A model generated the notes under the pieces. That model saw only the letters and a program-made list of their open reading frames with translations, ran no database searches and had not been told where the DNA came from. Shown piece by piece: positions 21,141 through 29,808 of a stretch of DNA of 64,000 nt. Each line of letters starts with the position of its first letter. Positions within the stretch are counted from its first letter, which is position 1. A program made the position numbers and the translations under genes. The stretch is from contig NZ_JOEQ01000031.1 of assembly GCF_000721075.1 (NCBI RefSeq), forward strand, positions 62,001 through 126,000, given 5' to 3'. The stretch comes from Streptosporangium amethystogenes. Lineage in GTDB: Bacteria; Actinomycetota; Actinomycetes; Streptosporangiales; Streptosporangiaceae.

Positions 21141-24100
21141 CTGGTGTCCCCGATCTCTCGCAGAAGTACTTCCATGTCGTCGTCGGAGGAGGTGGCGACC
21201 ACCAGGAACAGCTCGGCCGCCTCCTCCAGGCCTGGGCCGTGTTCGTCAAGCAGCGTCCTCGCCAGCGCGGCGACGGTGGGTCCCTCGAACAGGACCCTCA
21301 GCGGGACGTCGACGTCCAGCGCCTCCCGAAGGGCCGAGGCCGCGCGCGTGGCGAGGAGGGAGTGGCCGCCCAGGGTGAAGAAGTCGTCGTGGGACCCCAC
21401 CTCCTCCGCCCCGAGGATCTCGCCCCAGCTCATGGCGATGACCTTCTCCAGTGCCGTCGCCGGGGCGACGAACACCTCGCTCCCCGGTACGGGCGCGGGG
21501 CGGGCGCCCTCGAACTCGACCGCTGTGTGCGGGCAGGCGTCGGCGGGCTTCGCACGGGGGCCGCGCAGCGGCTCGGTCCCCGTCGCCGGCGGCAGCTCGG
21601 AGATCCGGCGGAGCGGGTCCTCCGCGACCCCCCGCAGCACCTCCTCGTAGTGCGCGAGGAACAGCCCCATCGTCTCGGCGTCGAACAGGTCGGTGCTGTA
21701 CTCGACGGTCAGCACGGGGCCGTCCGGCGGGAAGTCGACGGACGTCAGCAGGTCGAACTTGGCGCAGCCGTTGTCGATCTCCCCGTTCGTCGCGACGCGG
21801 ATTCCGGCGGCGTGCGCGGCGGGCACCTCCTGCTGCATCACGAACAGGACCTGGAGGAGCGGGTTGTGGGCGGCTCCCCCGCCGATGCCGAGGCTCTCGA
21901 CGATCCGCTCGAAGGGGACGTCGGCGTTGGCCGACGCGTCGAGAGTCGTCCGCCGCACCTCGCGGAGCAGGTCGGCGAACAGGGGGTCCCCCGGCAGGTC
22001 GACCCTGAGGGGAAGGGTGTTCGTGAAGAAGCCGACCAGCTGTTCCGCCGCCGGGTGGTCACGTCCCGCGACGGGCACTCCCACCACGATGTCCTCCTGG
22101 CCCGTGTAGCGGCGGAGCAGCACCTGGAAGGCGGCGAACATCACCATGAACAGGCTGGCCCGCGCCTGCACGCCCACCGACTCCAGGGTGGAGACGAGCT
22201 CAGTGGGCAACGGACGGCGAAGCTTCGCGCCGCGATGACTCCTGGCCGGGGAGCGAGGGCGGTCGTAGGGAAGTGCCAGGGATTCGGGCAGTCGTTCCAG
22301 GCGCCTGCCCCAGAACACCAGCTGCTCCTCGGCGACGCTCTGGAGCCGCTCCGCCGACCAGGCGGTGAGGGCGGCGTAGCGGGCGGTGAGCGTGGGCAGT
22401 GCCGGGGGACGCCCGGTGACGAACGCCTCGTACAGCTCGCCCAGCTCGGCGAGGAAAACGTTCGTCGACCAGCCGTCGAACGCGATGTGGTGCACGGTCA
22501 GCAGGAGCTCGTGCCGGTCGTCGGCGAGCCGCAGCAGCAGCCCCCGCAGCAGCGGGCCGGTACGGAGGTCGAAGGGGGCCCGGGCGTCGGCATCGACGAG
22601 TTCGGCGCGCCTCTCACCCGGGAGCCCGCGCAGGTCGGCGGTGACGAAGGGAACGGGCCGCCAGGCGGCCACGTGCTGGGCGGGCAGGCCCGCCCGCTCG
22701 TCGTAGCGGGTGCGCAGGGGTTCGTGCCGCCTGACGATCTCGTTCACCGCGCGTTCGAGCGCGGCGGCGTCCAGGTCGCCGTCGATCGTGTAGGAGATCG
22801 GCACGTTGTAGAGCGCGCTGTCGGGAACCAGGCGGTCGATGAACCACAGCCGCTGTTGTGCGGGTGAGAGCGGCGACCACTCGCTCACCGAGCCGAGGAC
22901 GAGAGGCCGCGACACTTCCCTCACTCCGCCGTCGATCTCTCGGGCGACGGCCGCGACGGTGGGATGCTCGAAGAAGATCCTCGACTGAACCGGCCTGCGC
23001 AGGGCCTCCTCCAGTTGCACGGCCATCCGCATCGCGGCGAGCGAATGACCTCCCAATGCGAAGAAGTCGTCGTGGACGCCGACCCGCTCCAGGTTGAGGA
23101 CGCGCCGCCACGCCTTGGCGACGGCCGCTTCGGTGGGTGTCCGAGGTGATGCCGAGTCGCGGACCGCGTCGGCGCCTCGGACCGAGGGCAGTGCACGGCG
23201 GTCGATCTTCCCGTTGAGGGTGAGTGGCATCTCCGTGAGCGGGATGAAGCGCGCGGGAACCATGTACTCGGGGAGCTTGGCACCGAGAAACGCCCGCAAC
23301 TCCTCGACCGCCCCACCGGTCATGACGACATAGGCGACGAGCCGGTCCTGCTGGAGGAGCACCGCGGCGGACTGCACGTGGGGGTGTCGGCTGAGCACCG
23401 CCTCGATCTCGCCGAGCTCGATCCGGTAACCCCGGAGTTTCACCTGGTGGTCGGCGCGGCCGATGAAATCAAGCTGGCCATCGGGCCTGATCCTGGCGAA
23501 GTCACCCGTTTTGTAGAGCCGCGCGCCCGCCGATCCACTGAACGGGTCCGGGACGAAGGCCGCAGCCGTCAGCTCGGGACGCCCCAGATAACCCCTGGCC
23601 AGTCCGACTCCGCCGATGTAGACCTCGCCGGCCTCGCCGGACGGCACCGGTTCGAGATGCTCGTCGAGCAGGTGGATGTCCACGCCGCCGATGGCCTTGC
23701 CGATCGAGGGCGCGCCGGTGTTCTCGGCGTGGGCGGGTATCTCGGCGACGGTGGCGAGGACTGAGCATTCCGTGGGCCCGTAGCCGTTCACCAGACGGAA
23801 GGGAAGCCCCGGGGGCGGGTAGCGGGTGAGGCGGTCCCCGGCGGTGAACATGATCCGGAGCTTCGTCGCAGGCGGCCAGTCGAGATCGACGAGGGCTTCG
23901 ACGACGGCCGTGGGAAAGAAGCACACGGTGATCTCCTGTGCCACGACCCAGTCGCGCAGGGAGGTCAGGGAACCCCGGGTGTCGGCGTCCGGTATCGCGA
24001 TGCTCGCCCCCGCCGCCAGGTAGGTCCAGATCTCCCAGACGCTGACGTCGAAGGCAGGGCCGGCGATGATCGCGGTCCGGTCCTCCGCCGTGGTGCCGAA

Positions 24101-24664
24101 CTCCTCGTGGTGCCATCGCACCAGGTTGACCAGCCCGCCGTGCGGTACCAGGACCCCTTTCGGGCGCCCGGTCGAGCCGGACGTGTAAATGACGTAGGCG
24201 AGCCCGCCGGGGTGTGCCCGAGCGGTCTCTCCGCCTTCGAGGTCATTGTCTTCGAGATCCTCCCCTTCGAGGTCCTCGACGAGGATCAGGGGAGGAGCGT
24301 CGCGGTGCGTCAGTCGCGCCGACCAGTTCGAGTCGGTCACCACGGCGACGACCCGGGCGTCGTCCAGCATGGTGTGGAGGCGCTCTGCCGGAGTCGCCGG
24401 ATCGAGCGGCACGAAGGCGGAGCCCGTCTTCAACACGGCGATCTGGGCCGCGACGAGGACCACGGAGCGATCCGCGAGAACCCCGACGAGAGACTCCGTA
24501 GCCGCTCCGAGCCCGGCGATCCGCTTCGCCAGCCGACTCGACAGGGCGTCCAGCGCCCGGTAGGTGAGAACGCCGTCCGACGTGATCAGCGCGATCGCCT
24601 GGGGTGTGGCTCGCACGCGCTCCTGAAACAGATGCAGGACGGTCAGGGGGGACTGCGGTGCCAT
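21137..24664 (-). CDS. NRPS A-PCP-C-PCP starter protein
   Basis: 1,175 residues. Adenylation domain (YTSGSTG at about 160, A10 lysine 486), PCP (LGGHSL, Ser541), condensation domain with an intact HHIAFDGW (725-732), then a second PCP ([10 protein letters not shown], Ser1102) and a short acidic tail. Having no N-terminal C domain, it should act as the loading module. The second PCP follows the C domain with no adenylation domain between them, so it must be charged in trans, be bypassed, or pass the chain on. The pocket residues of the A domain read DVWFFAGVLK; Asp235 fits an alpha-amino acid, but I do not recognise the code. The ATG at 24664 has no good ribosome-binding site (AAGGAG lies about 25 bases upstream), yet no other in-frame start exists before a stop. 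It is the first gene of the operon. Confidence 0.93.
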   Translation of the reverse strand: MAPQSPLTVLHLFQERVRATPQAIALITSDGVLTYRALDALSSRLAKRIAGLGAATESLVGVLADRSVVLVAAQIAVLKTGSAFVPLDPATPAERLHTMLDDARVVAVVTDSNWSARLTHRDAPPLILVEDLEGEDLEDNDLEGGETARAHPGGLAYVIYTSGSTGRPKGVLVPHGGLVNLVRWHHEEFGTTAEDRTAIIAGPAFDVSVWEIWTYLAAGASIAIPDADTRGSLTSLRDWVVAQEITVCFFPTAVVEALVDLDWPPATKLRIMFTAGDRLTRYPPPGLPFRLVNGYGPTECSVLATVAEIPAHAENTGAPSIGKAIGGVDIHLLDEHLEPVPSGEAGEVYIGGVGLARGYLGRPELTAAAFVPDPFSGSAGARLYKTGDFARIRPDGQLDFIGRADHQVKLRGYRIELGEIEAVLSRHPHVQSAAVLLQQDRLVAYVVMTGGAVEELRAFLGAKLPEYMVPARFIPLTEMPLTLNGKIDRRALPSVRGADAVRDSASPRTPTEAAVAKAWRRVLNLERVGVHDDFFALGGHSLAAMRMAVQLEEALRRPVQSRIFFEHPTVAAVAREIDGGVREVSRPLVLGSVSEWSPLSPAQQRLWFIDRLVPDSALYNVPISYTIDGDLDAAALERAVNEIVRRHEPLRTRYDERAGLPAQHVAAWRPVPFVTADLRGLPGERRAELVDADARAPFDLRTGPLLRGLLLRLADDRHELLLTVHHIAFDGWSTNVFLAELGELYEAFVTGRPPALPTLTARYAALTAWSAERLQSVAEEQLVFWGRRLERLPESLALPYDRPRSPARSHRGAKLRRPLPTELVSTLESVGVQARASLFMVMFAAFQVLLRRYTGQEDIVVGVPVAGRDHPAAEQLVGFFTNTLPLRVDLPGDPLFADLLREVRRTTLDASANADVPFERIVESLGIGGGAAHNPLLQVLFVMQQEVPAAHAAGIRVATNGEIDNGCAKFDLLTSVDFPPDGPVLTVEYSTDLFDAETMGLFLAHYEEVLRGVAEDPLRRISELPPATGTEPLRGPRAKPADACPHTAVEFEGARPAPVPGSEVFVAPATALEKVIAMSWGEILGAEEVGSHDDFFTLGGHSLLATRAASALREALDVDVPLRVLFEGPTVAALARTLLDEHGPGLEEAAELFLVVATSSDDDMEVLLREIGDTR

Positions 24665-24753
24665 ATGACGCCGTTTCGTTAGGCAAACTCCTTATGTCGG
24701 AGTATGTGAACCCCTCTTGTATCCAACTTGGCAACGGCTTAAGTGCCACTAGA

Positions 24754-24771
24754 TTTTGGGGCTGCCCAAAA
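24754..24771. promoter_or_regulatory. 18-bp inverted repeat in the NRPS/uppP divergent promoter region
   Basis: Perfect 7-bp arms TTTTGGG and CCCAAAA separated by GCTG, in a relatively AT-rich 264-bp gap between the divergent NRPS operon (start 24664) and uppP (start 24929). Position and symmetry suggest an operator for a dimeric regulator of one or both genes. I see no convincing -35/-10 pair next to it and no regulator gene beside it. Confidence 0.45.
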
Positions 24772-24928
24772 TGTCCGGGGGGCCATTCCGATACTCCGCA
24801 GTCACCATGCCGGCCCCTCCGGCGGCGGGGCCGATGACACATCTCAGCCTGCGGACCGGGTCACAGCCGGCCCGCCCCTGCGCTAGCCTCGCGTACGCCA
24901 CGCACGTGCTGGTATGGAAGGTGCTCAA

Positions 24929-25759
24929 GTGATCAGCTGGTTCGAAGCGGTGGTCCTCGGACTGATTCAGGGACTGACGGAGTTTCTACCGATCTCCTCC
25001 AGCGCCCACATCCGGGTCGTCTCGGCGTTCTTCGGCTGGCAGGACCCCGGAGCCGCGTTCACCGCGGTCATCCAGCTCGGCACCGAGGCCGCGGTGGTGA
25101 TCTACTTCCGCAAGGAGATCTGGGAGATCATCTCCACCTGGACGCGCTCCCTGTGGACACCCGGCCTGCGTGGCCACCACTCCGCCCGGATGGGCTGGTA
25201 CGTCATCGTGGGAACCATCCCGATCGTGGTGCTCGGCCTGCTCTTCAAGGACTCCATCGAGAGCGTCTTCCGCGACCTGCGCCTGATCGGCACAACCCTG
25301 ATCGTCTTCGGTCTCGTCCTGTGGTTCGCCGACCGCACCGCCCGCAACAGGCTCACCCTGGAGCGGCACCTCAGCTTCACCCACGCCCTGGTCTACGGCT
25401 TCGCCCAGTCCCTCGCGCTGATCCCCGGCGTGTCACGCTCCGGCGGCACGATCAGCGCCGGGCTGCTGCTGGACTACCGCAGGGAGGAGGCCGCGAAGTA
25501 CTCCTTCCTGCTGGCCATCCCGGCCGTGCTCGGCGCCGGCTTCCTGGAGCTGTCCAAGATCGGCGAAGGCCCGGCGCCCGCCTGGGGCCCGACGATCCTG
25601 GCCACCGTGATCTCCTTCGTGGTGGGCTACCTGGCGGTCTCGTGGTTCCTGAAGTACATCAGCACCCACCGCTTCACCGGCTTCGTGATCTACCGGATCG
25701 CCCTCGGCGTCCTCATCATCGCCCTGGTGAGCACCGGGGTCCTCGACCCGTCGGCCTAG
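24929..25759 (+). CDS. uppP: Undecaprenyl-diphosphate phosphatase UppP/BacA
   Basis: 276 residues, polytopic. The two conserved motifs are present: GLTEFLPISSSAH near the N terminus and PGVSRSGGT near residue 170. The enzyme dephosphorylates undecaprenyl pyrophosphate to recycle the lipid carrier for peptidoglycan, and extra copies give bacitracin resistance. I chose the GTG at 24929 because GGAAGG lies 7 bases upstream and the product then begins VISWFEAVVLGLIQGLTEF, as homologues do; an in-frame ATG at 24914 lacks such a site. It is divergent from the NRPS operon and may be either a housekeeping copy or a neighbour linked to self-protection; the sequence does not decide. Confidence 0.93.
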   Translation: MISWFEAVVLGLIQGLTEFLPISSSAHIRVVSAFFGWQDPGAAFTAVIQLGTEAAVVIYFRKEIWEIISTWTRSLWTPGLRGHHSARMGWYVIVGTIPIVVLGLLFKDSIESVFRDLRLIGTTLIVFGLVLWFADRTARNRLTLERHLSFTHALVYGFAQSLALIPGVSRSGGTISAGLLLDYRREEAAKYSFLLAIPAVLGAGFLELSKIGEGPAPAWGPTILATVISFVVGYLAVSWFLKYISTHRFTGFVIYRIALGVLIIALVSTGVLDPSA

Positions 25760-25944
25760 GGTCCCGGCCTCTCCCGGCACCCGCTGCCGGCGGCGACCCG
25801 GAGCCCGGAGGGCGCCGCGCGGGCCCATGGCGTCGCCCGCCCCGTCGGCGCAGGCGAGCCCGGTCCGCCGTGGTACATGTGATCCCGAGCCCGCGAGGCC
25901 GGGGGCGCGTCTCGCGGCGAGGCGGGCTCGTGGACACTGGACGG

Positions 25945-28512
25945 ATGCGTTCCGACTGGTCCGACCTGCCCGTCCGCCATGCCCTGCCCGAGTTGCTCGC
26001 GGCGCTGGGTGAGCGGGGCGTCGCCGTGCTCACCGCGCCCCCGGGCACCGGCAAGACCACGCTCGTCCCGCTCGCGCTGGCCGGGCTCCTCGACGGCCCG
26101 GCGCCGAAGCGGGTGATCGTGGCCGAGCCGAGACGGATGGCGGTACGGGCGGCGGCCAGGCGGATGGCATGGCTGCTGGAGTCGGAGGTGGGCGCGGAGA
26201 TCGGGTTCTCCGTCCGCGGCGAGCGCAGGGCCGGTGCCAGGACGGTCGTCGAGGTCGTCACCACGGGGGTCCTCCTGCAGCGGCTCCAGCGCGACCCCGA
26301 CCTCGAAGGCGTGGACACGGTCCTGCTGGACGAGTGCCACGAGCGCCACCTGGACGCCGACACCGCGCTGGCCTTCCTCCTCGACGTCCGCGCCACGCTC
26401 CGCCCCGACCTGCGGATCGTCGCCACCTCGGCCACCGCCGACGCCGCCCCCTGGGCCCGCCTCCTCGGCTCGGGCGACCCCGCGCCGATCGTGCACGCGT
26501 CCGGCATCGCATATCCCGTCACGCCCGTCTGGGTCCCGCCCTCGGGGAACGCCGCACCGCCCCACGGCATGCGGGTGGACCCGGCGTTCCTGGCCCATGT
26601 CGCAGCCGTCGTACGGCGCGCGCTGGCCGAGCACGAGGGGGACGTGCTCTGCTTCCTGCCGGGCGTCGGCGAGATCGGCCGGGTGGCCGCGATGCTTCCC
26701 GGCGTCGACGTCCTCCAGGTGCACGGCCAGGCCCCGGCCCGGGTTCAGGACGCGGTCCTCTCCCCGGGCGAGGGGCGCAGGGTGGTTCTCGCCACCTCGG
26801 TCGCCGAGTCGAGCCTGACCGTGCCCGGTGTACGGGTGGTGGTCGACTCCGGCCTGGCCAGGGAGCCCCGTACCGACCACGCCCGCGGTCTCGGCTCGCT
26901 CACCACGGTCCGCGCGTCCCGGGCCTCGGCCACCCAGCGGGCGGGGCGGGCGGGCCGCGAGGCACCGGGCGTGGTCTATCGCTGCTGGTCACGGGCCGAG
27001 CACGAGCGGCTGCCCGAGCACGCGCGGCCCGAGATCGCGCTCGCCGACCTGACCGGCTTCGCCCTCCAGGCCGCCTGCTGGGGCGACCCCGCCGCCACCG
27101 GCCTGGCCCTGCTCGACCCGCCCCCAGCCGCCGCGATGGACGCCGCCCGCCGTACCCTGCACGCGCTGGGCGCGCTGGACTCCCCTGACACGCAGCCTCT
27201 CGCCGTGGGCCGGGTGACCGAGCGGGGACGGCGGATGGCCGGGGCCGGGGTCCACCCGCGCCTGGCGCGGGCCCTGATCGATGCCGGAACCGACCCTCTG
27301 GCCGGCACCGGGGGTAACGCGAGGTCCCGGGTCGCCGAGGTCGTGGCGCTGCTGTCGGAGCAGTTGCCCAGGGACGCGGGTGACGACCTGGTGGCGGTCT
27401 GGCGCTCCGCGCGCCGGGGCGGGGACGGCTTCTCCGCCCGGTGGCGCCAGGAGGCCGGGCGCCTGGCTCGCGCCGTCCCCGGCCCCGACCGGCGTCAGGG
27501 GCGACCGCCGGCCGGCGACCTCACGCCCCGGGGCGGCAGGACCGCCTGGGACGACGACGCCCTGGCCGGGATCGTGGTGGCGCTGGCCTATCCCGAGCGG
27601 GTGGCGCGGCGCCGGGGCGGGTCGTACCTGATGGCCTCGGGAACGGCCGCCGAGTTGCCACGCGGGTCGCGGCTGGGGACGGCGGAGTGGCTGGCCATCG
27701 CGGTCGCGGACCGGCCCGCCGGGGCGGCGTCCGCCCGGATCAGGCAGGCGGTGGTGATCGACGAGGAGATCGCCAGGCTCGCCGCGGCTCCCCTGTACGA
27801 CTCCGGCGAGGAGATCATCTGGCGCGTACCGCCGGGCGGGCGGCGTGGCGACGTGTCGGCTCGCCGGGTGGAGCGGCTGGGCGCGATCGAGCTGGCCGAC
27901 AGCGCGCTCCGCAGCGCCGACGTACGACCCGCCGTCCTGGAGGGTCTGCGCGCCGAGGGCCTGTCGGTCCTGCGCTGGACACCCGAGGCCGTGGCCCTGC
28001 GCGAGCGCCTGGCCTTCTGCCGGCGCACGCTCGGCGACCCCTGGCCCGCGACGGACGACGACGCGCTGATCGAGGCGGCCGACCGCTGGCTGGAACCCGA
28101 GCTGTCGCGGGCCCGTCGCCGATCCGACCTGGAGCGCCTCGACGTGGTCTCCGCGCTGCACCGCCTGGTCCCGTGGCACGCCCGGCTGGCGGAGACTGCC
28201 CCGGAACGGGTCGAGGTGCCGAGCGGGTCAAGGATCAGGATCGACTACTCGGGCGAGCAGCCGGTACTGGCGGCCAAGCTGCAGGAGCTGTTCGGCTGGG
28301 CCGAGACCCCGCGTGTCGCGGGAGTCCCGCTGGTGATCCACCTGCTCTCCCCCGCGGGCCGTCCGGCCGCGGTCACCGCCGATCTGGCCTCGTTCTGGCG
28401 CGAGGGCTACCGCGCGGTCCGCGCCGAGCTCCGCGGCCGCTATCCCCGGCACCCCTGGCCGGACGACCCCATGTCGGCCACCGCCACCCGCCGCACCAAC
28501 CCGCGACGCTGA
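25945..28512 (+). CDS. hrpB: ATP-dependent helicase HrpB (DEAH/RHA family)
   Basis: 855 residues. Walker A TAPPGTGKTT lies near residue 35, the DExH box is DECHERH near residue 129, and helicase motifs SATADAAPW and QRAGRAGREAPG follow. The long C-terminal part with PRHPWPDDPM at the very end is characteristic of HrpB rather than HrpA. Actinobacterial HrpB proteins are non-essential DEAH helicases whose substrate is not well defined. The frame is open far upstream (into the uppP shadow), but the product begins convincingly at the ATG at 25945 (MRSDWSDLPVRHALPELL). It follows uppP by 185 bases in which I see only short GC-rich inverted repeats. Confidence 0.9.
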   Translation: MRSDWSDLPVRHALPELLAALGERGVAVLTAPPGTGKTTLVPLALAGLLDGPAPKRVIVAEPRRMAVRAAARRMAWLLESEVGAEIGFSVRGERRAGARTVVEVVTTGVLLQRLQRDPDLEGVDTVLLDECHERHLDADTALAFLLDVRATLRPDLRIVATSATADAAPWARLLGSGDPAPIVHASGIAYPVTPVWVPPSGNAAPPHGMRVDPAFLAHVAAVVRRALAEHEGDVLCFLPGVGEIGRVAAMLPGVDVLQVHGQAPARVQDAVLSPGEGRRVVLATSVAESSLTVPGVRVVVDSGLAREPRTDHARGLGSLTTVRASRASATQRAGRAGREAPGVVYRCWSRAEHERLPEHARPEIALADLTGFALQAACWGDPAATGLALLDPPPAAAMDAARRTLHALGALDSPDTQPLAVGRVTERGRRMAGAGVHPRLARALIDAGTDPLAGTGGNARSRVAEVVALLSEQLPRDAGDDLVAVWRSARRGGDGFSARWRQEAGRLARAVPGPDRRQGRPPAGDLTPRGGRTAWDDDALAGIVVALAYPERVARRRGGSYLMASGTAAELPRGSRLGTAEWLAIAVADRPAGAASARIRQAVVIDEEIARLAAAPLYDSGEEIIWRVPPGGRRGDVSARRVERLGAIELADSALRSADVRPAVLEGLRAEGLSVLRWTPEAVALRERLAFCRRTLGDPWPATDDDALIEAADRWLEPELSRARRRSDLERLDVVSALHRLVPWHARLAETAPERVEVPSGSRIRIDYSGEQPVLAAKLQELFGWAETPRVAGVPLVIHLLSPAGRPAAVTADLASFWREGYRAVRAELRGRYPRHPWPDDPMSATATRRTNPRR

Positions 28513-28679
28513 CACGGCGCCGACTCCGGGCGCTCACCTCCCCTGCCGATCCGGGAGCCACGCCCGGCACACGCCTCCTCACCTCCCGTACCGGCCGGGC
28601 GATCGTGCCCGGCGCTCCCGGCGACGGGGCCGGAAACCGCACCGCATCCGACGACCGGCGCGCGGCCGGCCTTCGTCAG

Positions 28680-28705
28680 CTATCGTAGTGATATCACTTC
28701 GATAG
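28680..28705. promoter_or_regulatory. 26-bp near-perfect palindrome upstream of the SPFH gene
   Basis: Outer arms CTATCG and CGATAG enclose a perfect inner palindrome AGTGATATCACT; 24 of 26 positions are symmetric. It ends 14 bases before the start codon of the SPFH gene and overlaps its ribosome-binding region. This looks like an operator for autoregulation, most simply by the ribbon-helix-helix protein encoded two genes down, though that link is inferred. Confidence 0.65.
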
Positions 28706-28719
28706 CAAAGGTGGCGCAC

Positions 28720-29571
28720 ATGGAACGACGTGCTTTCCGGATGAGCGGGTTCGGCGTCCTGGTCGGGCTCCTGGCGCTCGGGGCCGTCCTGGCCTGGGCC
28801 GGGTGGACGGCGGGGGAAACGGGGCTGATCGCCGCGGCGATCGGGTGGGGAATCGTCGCGATGGTCATGGCCACCGGGTTCACAGTGATCAACCCGAACG
28901 AGGCGAAGGTCGTGCAGTTCTTCGGCCGCTACATCGGAACGGTGAACCAGGCCGGGTTCCAGTGGGTGCTGCCGTTCACCAGCAAGGCGCGCGTCACCCT
29001 CCGGGTGCGCAACTTCGAGACGGCCAAGCTCAAGGTGAACGACGCCGACGGCAACCCCGTGGAGATCGCCGCCGTCGTCGTCTACAAGGTCGCCGACACC
29101 GCCAAGGCGACGTTCTCCGTGGACGACTACGAGCAGTACGTGGCGATCCAGTCCGAGGCCGCCGTCAGGCACCTGGCCACCAGCCACCCGTACGACGCCC
29201 ACGAGGAGGGCCGCACCAGCCTGCGCGACGGCGTCGAGGTGGCCGCCGAACTCACCACCGAGCTGAGCGACCGCACCCAGCTCGCCGGGGTGGAGGTGCT
29301 GGAGGCGCGGATCACCCACCTCGCCTACGCTCCGGAGATCGCCCAGGCGATGCTGGTCCGGCAGCAGGCCGCCCAGGTGGTCGCGGCGCGCACCCACATC
29401 GTCGCCGGCGCGGTCGGCATGGTTCAGCTCGCGCTGACCAAACTGCGGGAGGATGAGGTGGTGGAACTCGACGAGGAGCGCAAGGCGCAGATGGTCTCCA
29501 ACCTGCTGGTCGTCCTCTGCGGTGACAAGGCGACGCAGCCGGTGGTCAACGCCGGCAGCCTCTATGGCTGA
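28720..29571 (+). CDS. SPFH/Band-7 (stomatin/flotillin-like) membrane protein
   Basis: 283 residues. Two hydrophobic N-terminal segments (about 7-28 and 35-52) anchor it, followed by an SPFH domain that starts GFTVINPNEAKVVQFFGRYIGTVNQ and includes LRVRNFETAKLKVNDADGNP. SPFH proteins form membrane-associated oligomeric cages or microdomains. The ATG at 28720 follows AAAGG with 8-base spacing; a GTG at 28711 lies within that site. It overlaps the next gene by 8 bases, so the SPFH protein and the ribbon-helix-helix protein are translationally coupled. Its role here is unknown. Confidence 0.88.
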   Translation: MERRAFRMSGFGVLVGLLALGAVLAWAGWTAGETGLIAAAIGWGIVAMVMATGFTVINPNEAKVVQFFGRYIGTVNQAGFQWVLPFTSKARVTLRVRNFETAKLKVNDADGNPVEIAAVVVYKVADTAKATFSVDDYEQYVAIQSEAAVRHLATSHPYDAHEEGRTSLRDGVEVAAELTTELSDRTQLAGVEVLEARITHLAYAPEIAQAMLVRQQAAQVVAARTHIVAGAVGMVQLALTKLREDEVVELDEERKAQMVSNLLVVLCGDKATQPVVNAGSLYG

Positions 29572-29761
29572 GCGCAAGAAGATCCTGCTGAGGCTCGACC
29601 CGGCCGTCTACGAGGTGATCGCCAAATGGGCGGCCGACGACCTGCGAAGTGTCAACGCCCAACTGGAGTACGCACTCCGCCTGGCGCTCAGGGCGGCGGG
29701 TCGCGAGCCCCGGCGGGGCGAGCGGAATAACACCGATGAGCCGGACAAGTCATCTGATTGA
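29564..29761 (+). CDS. Small ribbon-helix-helix (Arc/MetJ-type) DNA-binding protein
   Basis: 65 residues. The start MAERKKILLRLDPAVYEVIAKWA gives a basic beta strand (KKILLRLDP) followed by two helices (VYEVIAKWAADDL and SVNAQLEYALRLALR), the ribbon-helix-helix layout of Arc and of CopG- and HicB-type antitoxins. A charged, probably disordered tail follows. The ATG overlaps the end of the SPFH gene by 8 bases. No toxin-sized ORF sits beside it, so a toxin-antitoxin assignment is not supported; repression of its own operon through the palindrome at 28680-28705 is more plausible. Confidence 0.8.
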   Translation: MAERKKILLRLDPAVYEVIAKWAADDLRSVNAQLEYALRLALRAAGREPRRGERNNTDEPDKSSD

Positions 29762-29808
29762 GACGTGGGACGCTTCCCCTGGCGGACTCGCCGGACCAAA
29801 CTCGGTTC

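Noticed and set aside
29564..29761. Antitoxin of a toxin-antitoxin pair
   Set aside because: The fold fits, but neither neighbour is a toxin: one is an SPFH protein, the other an amidase.
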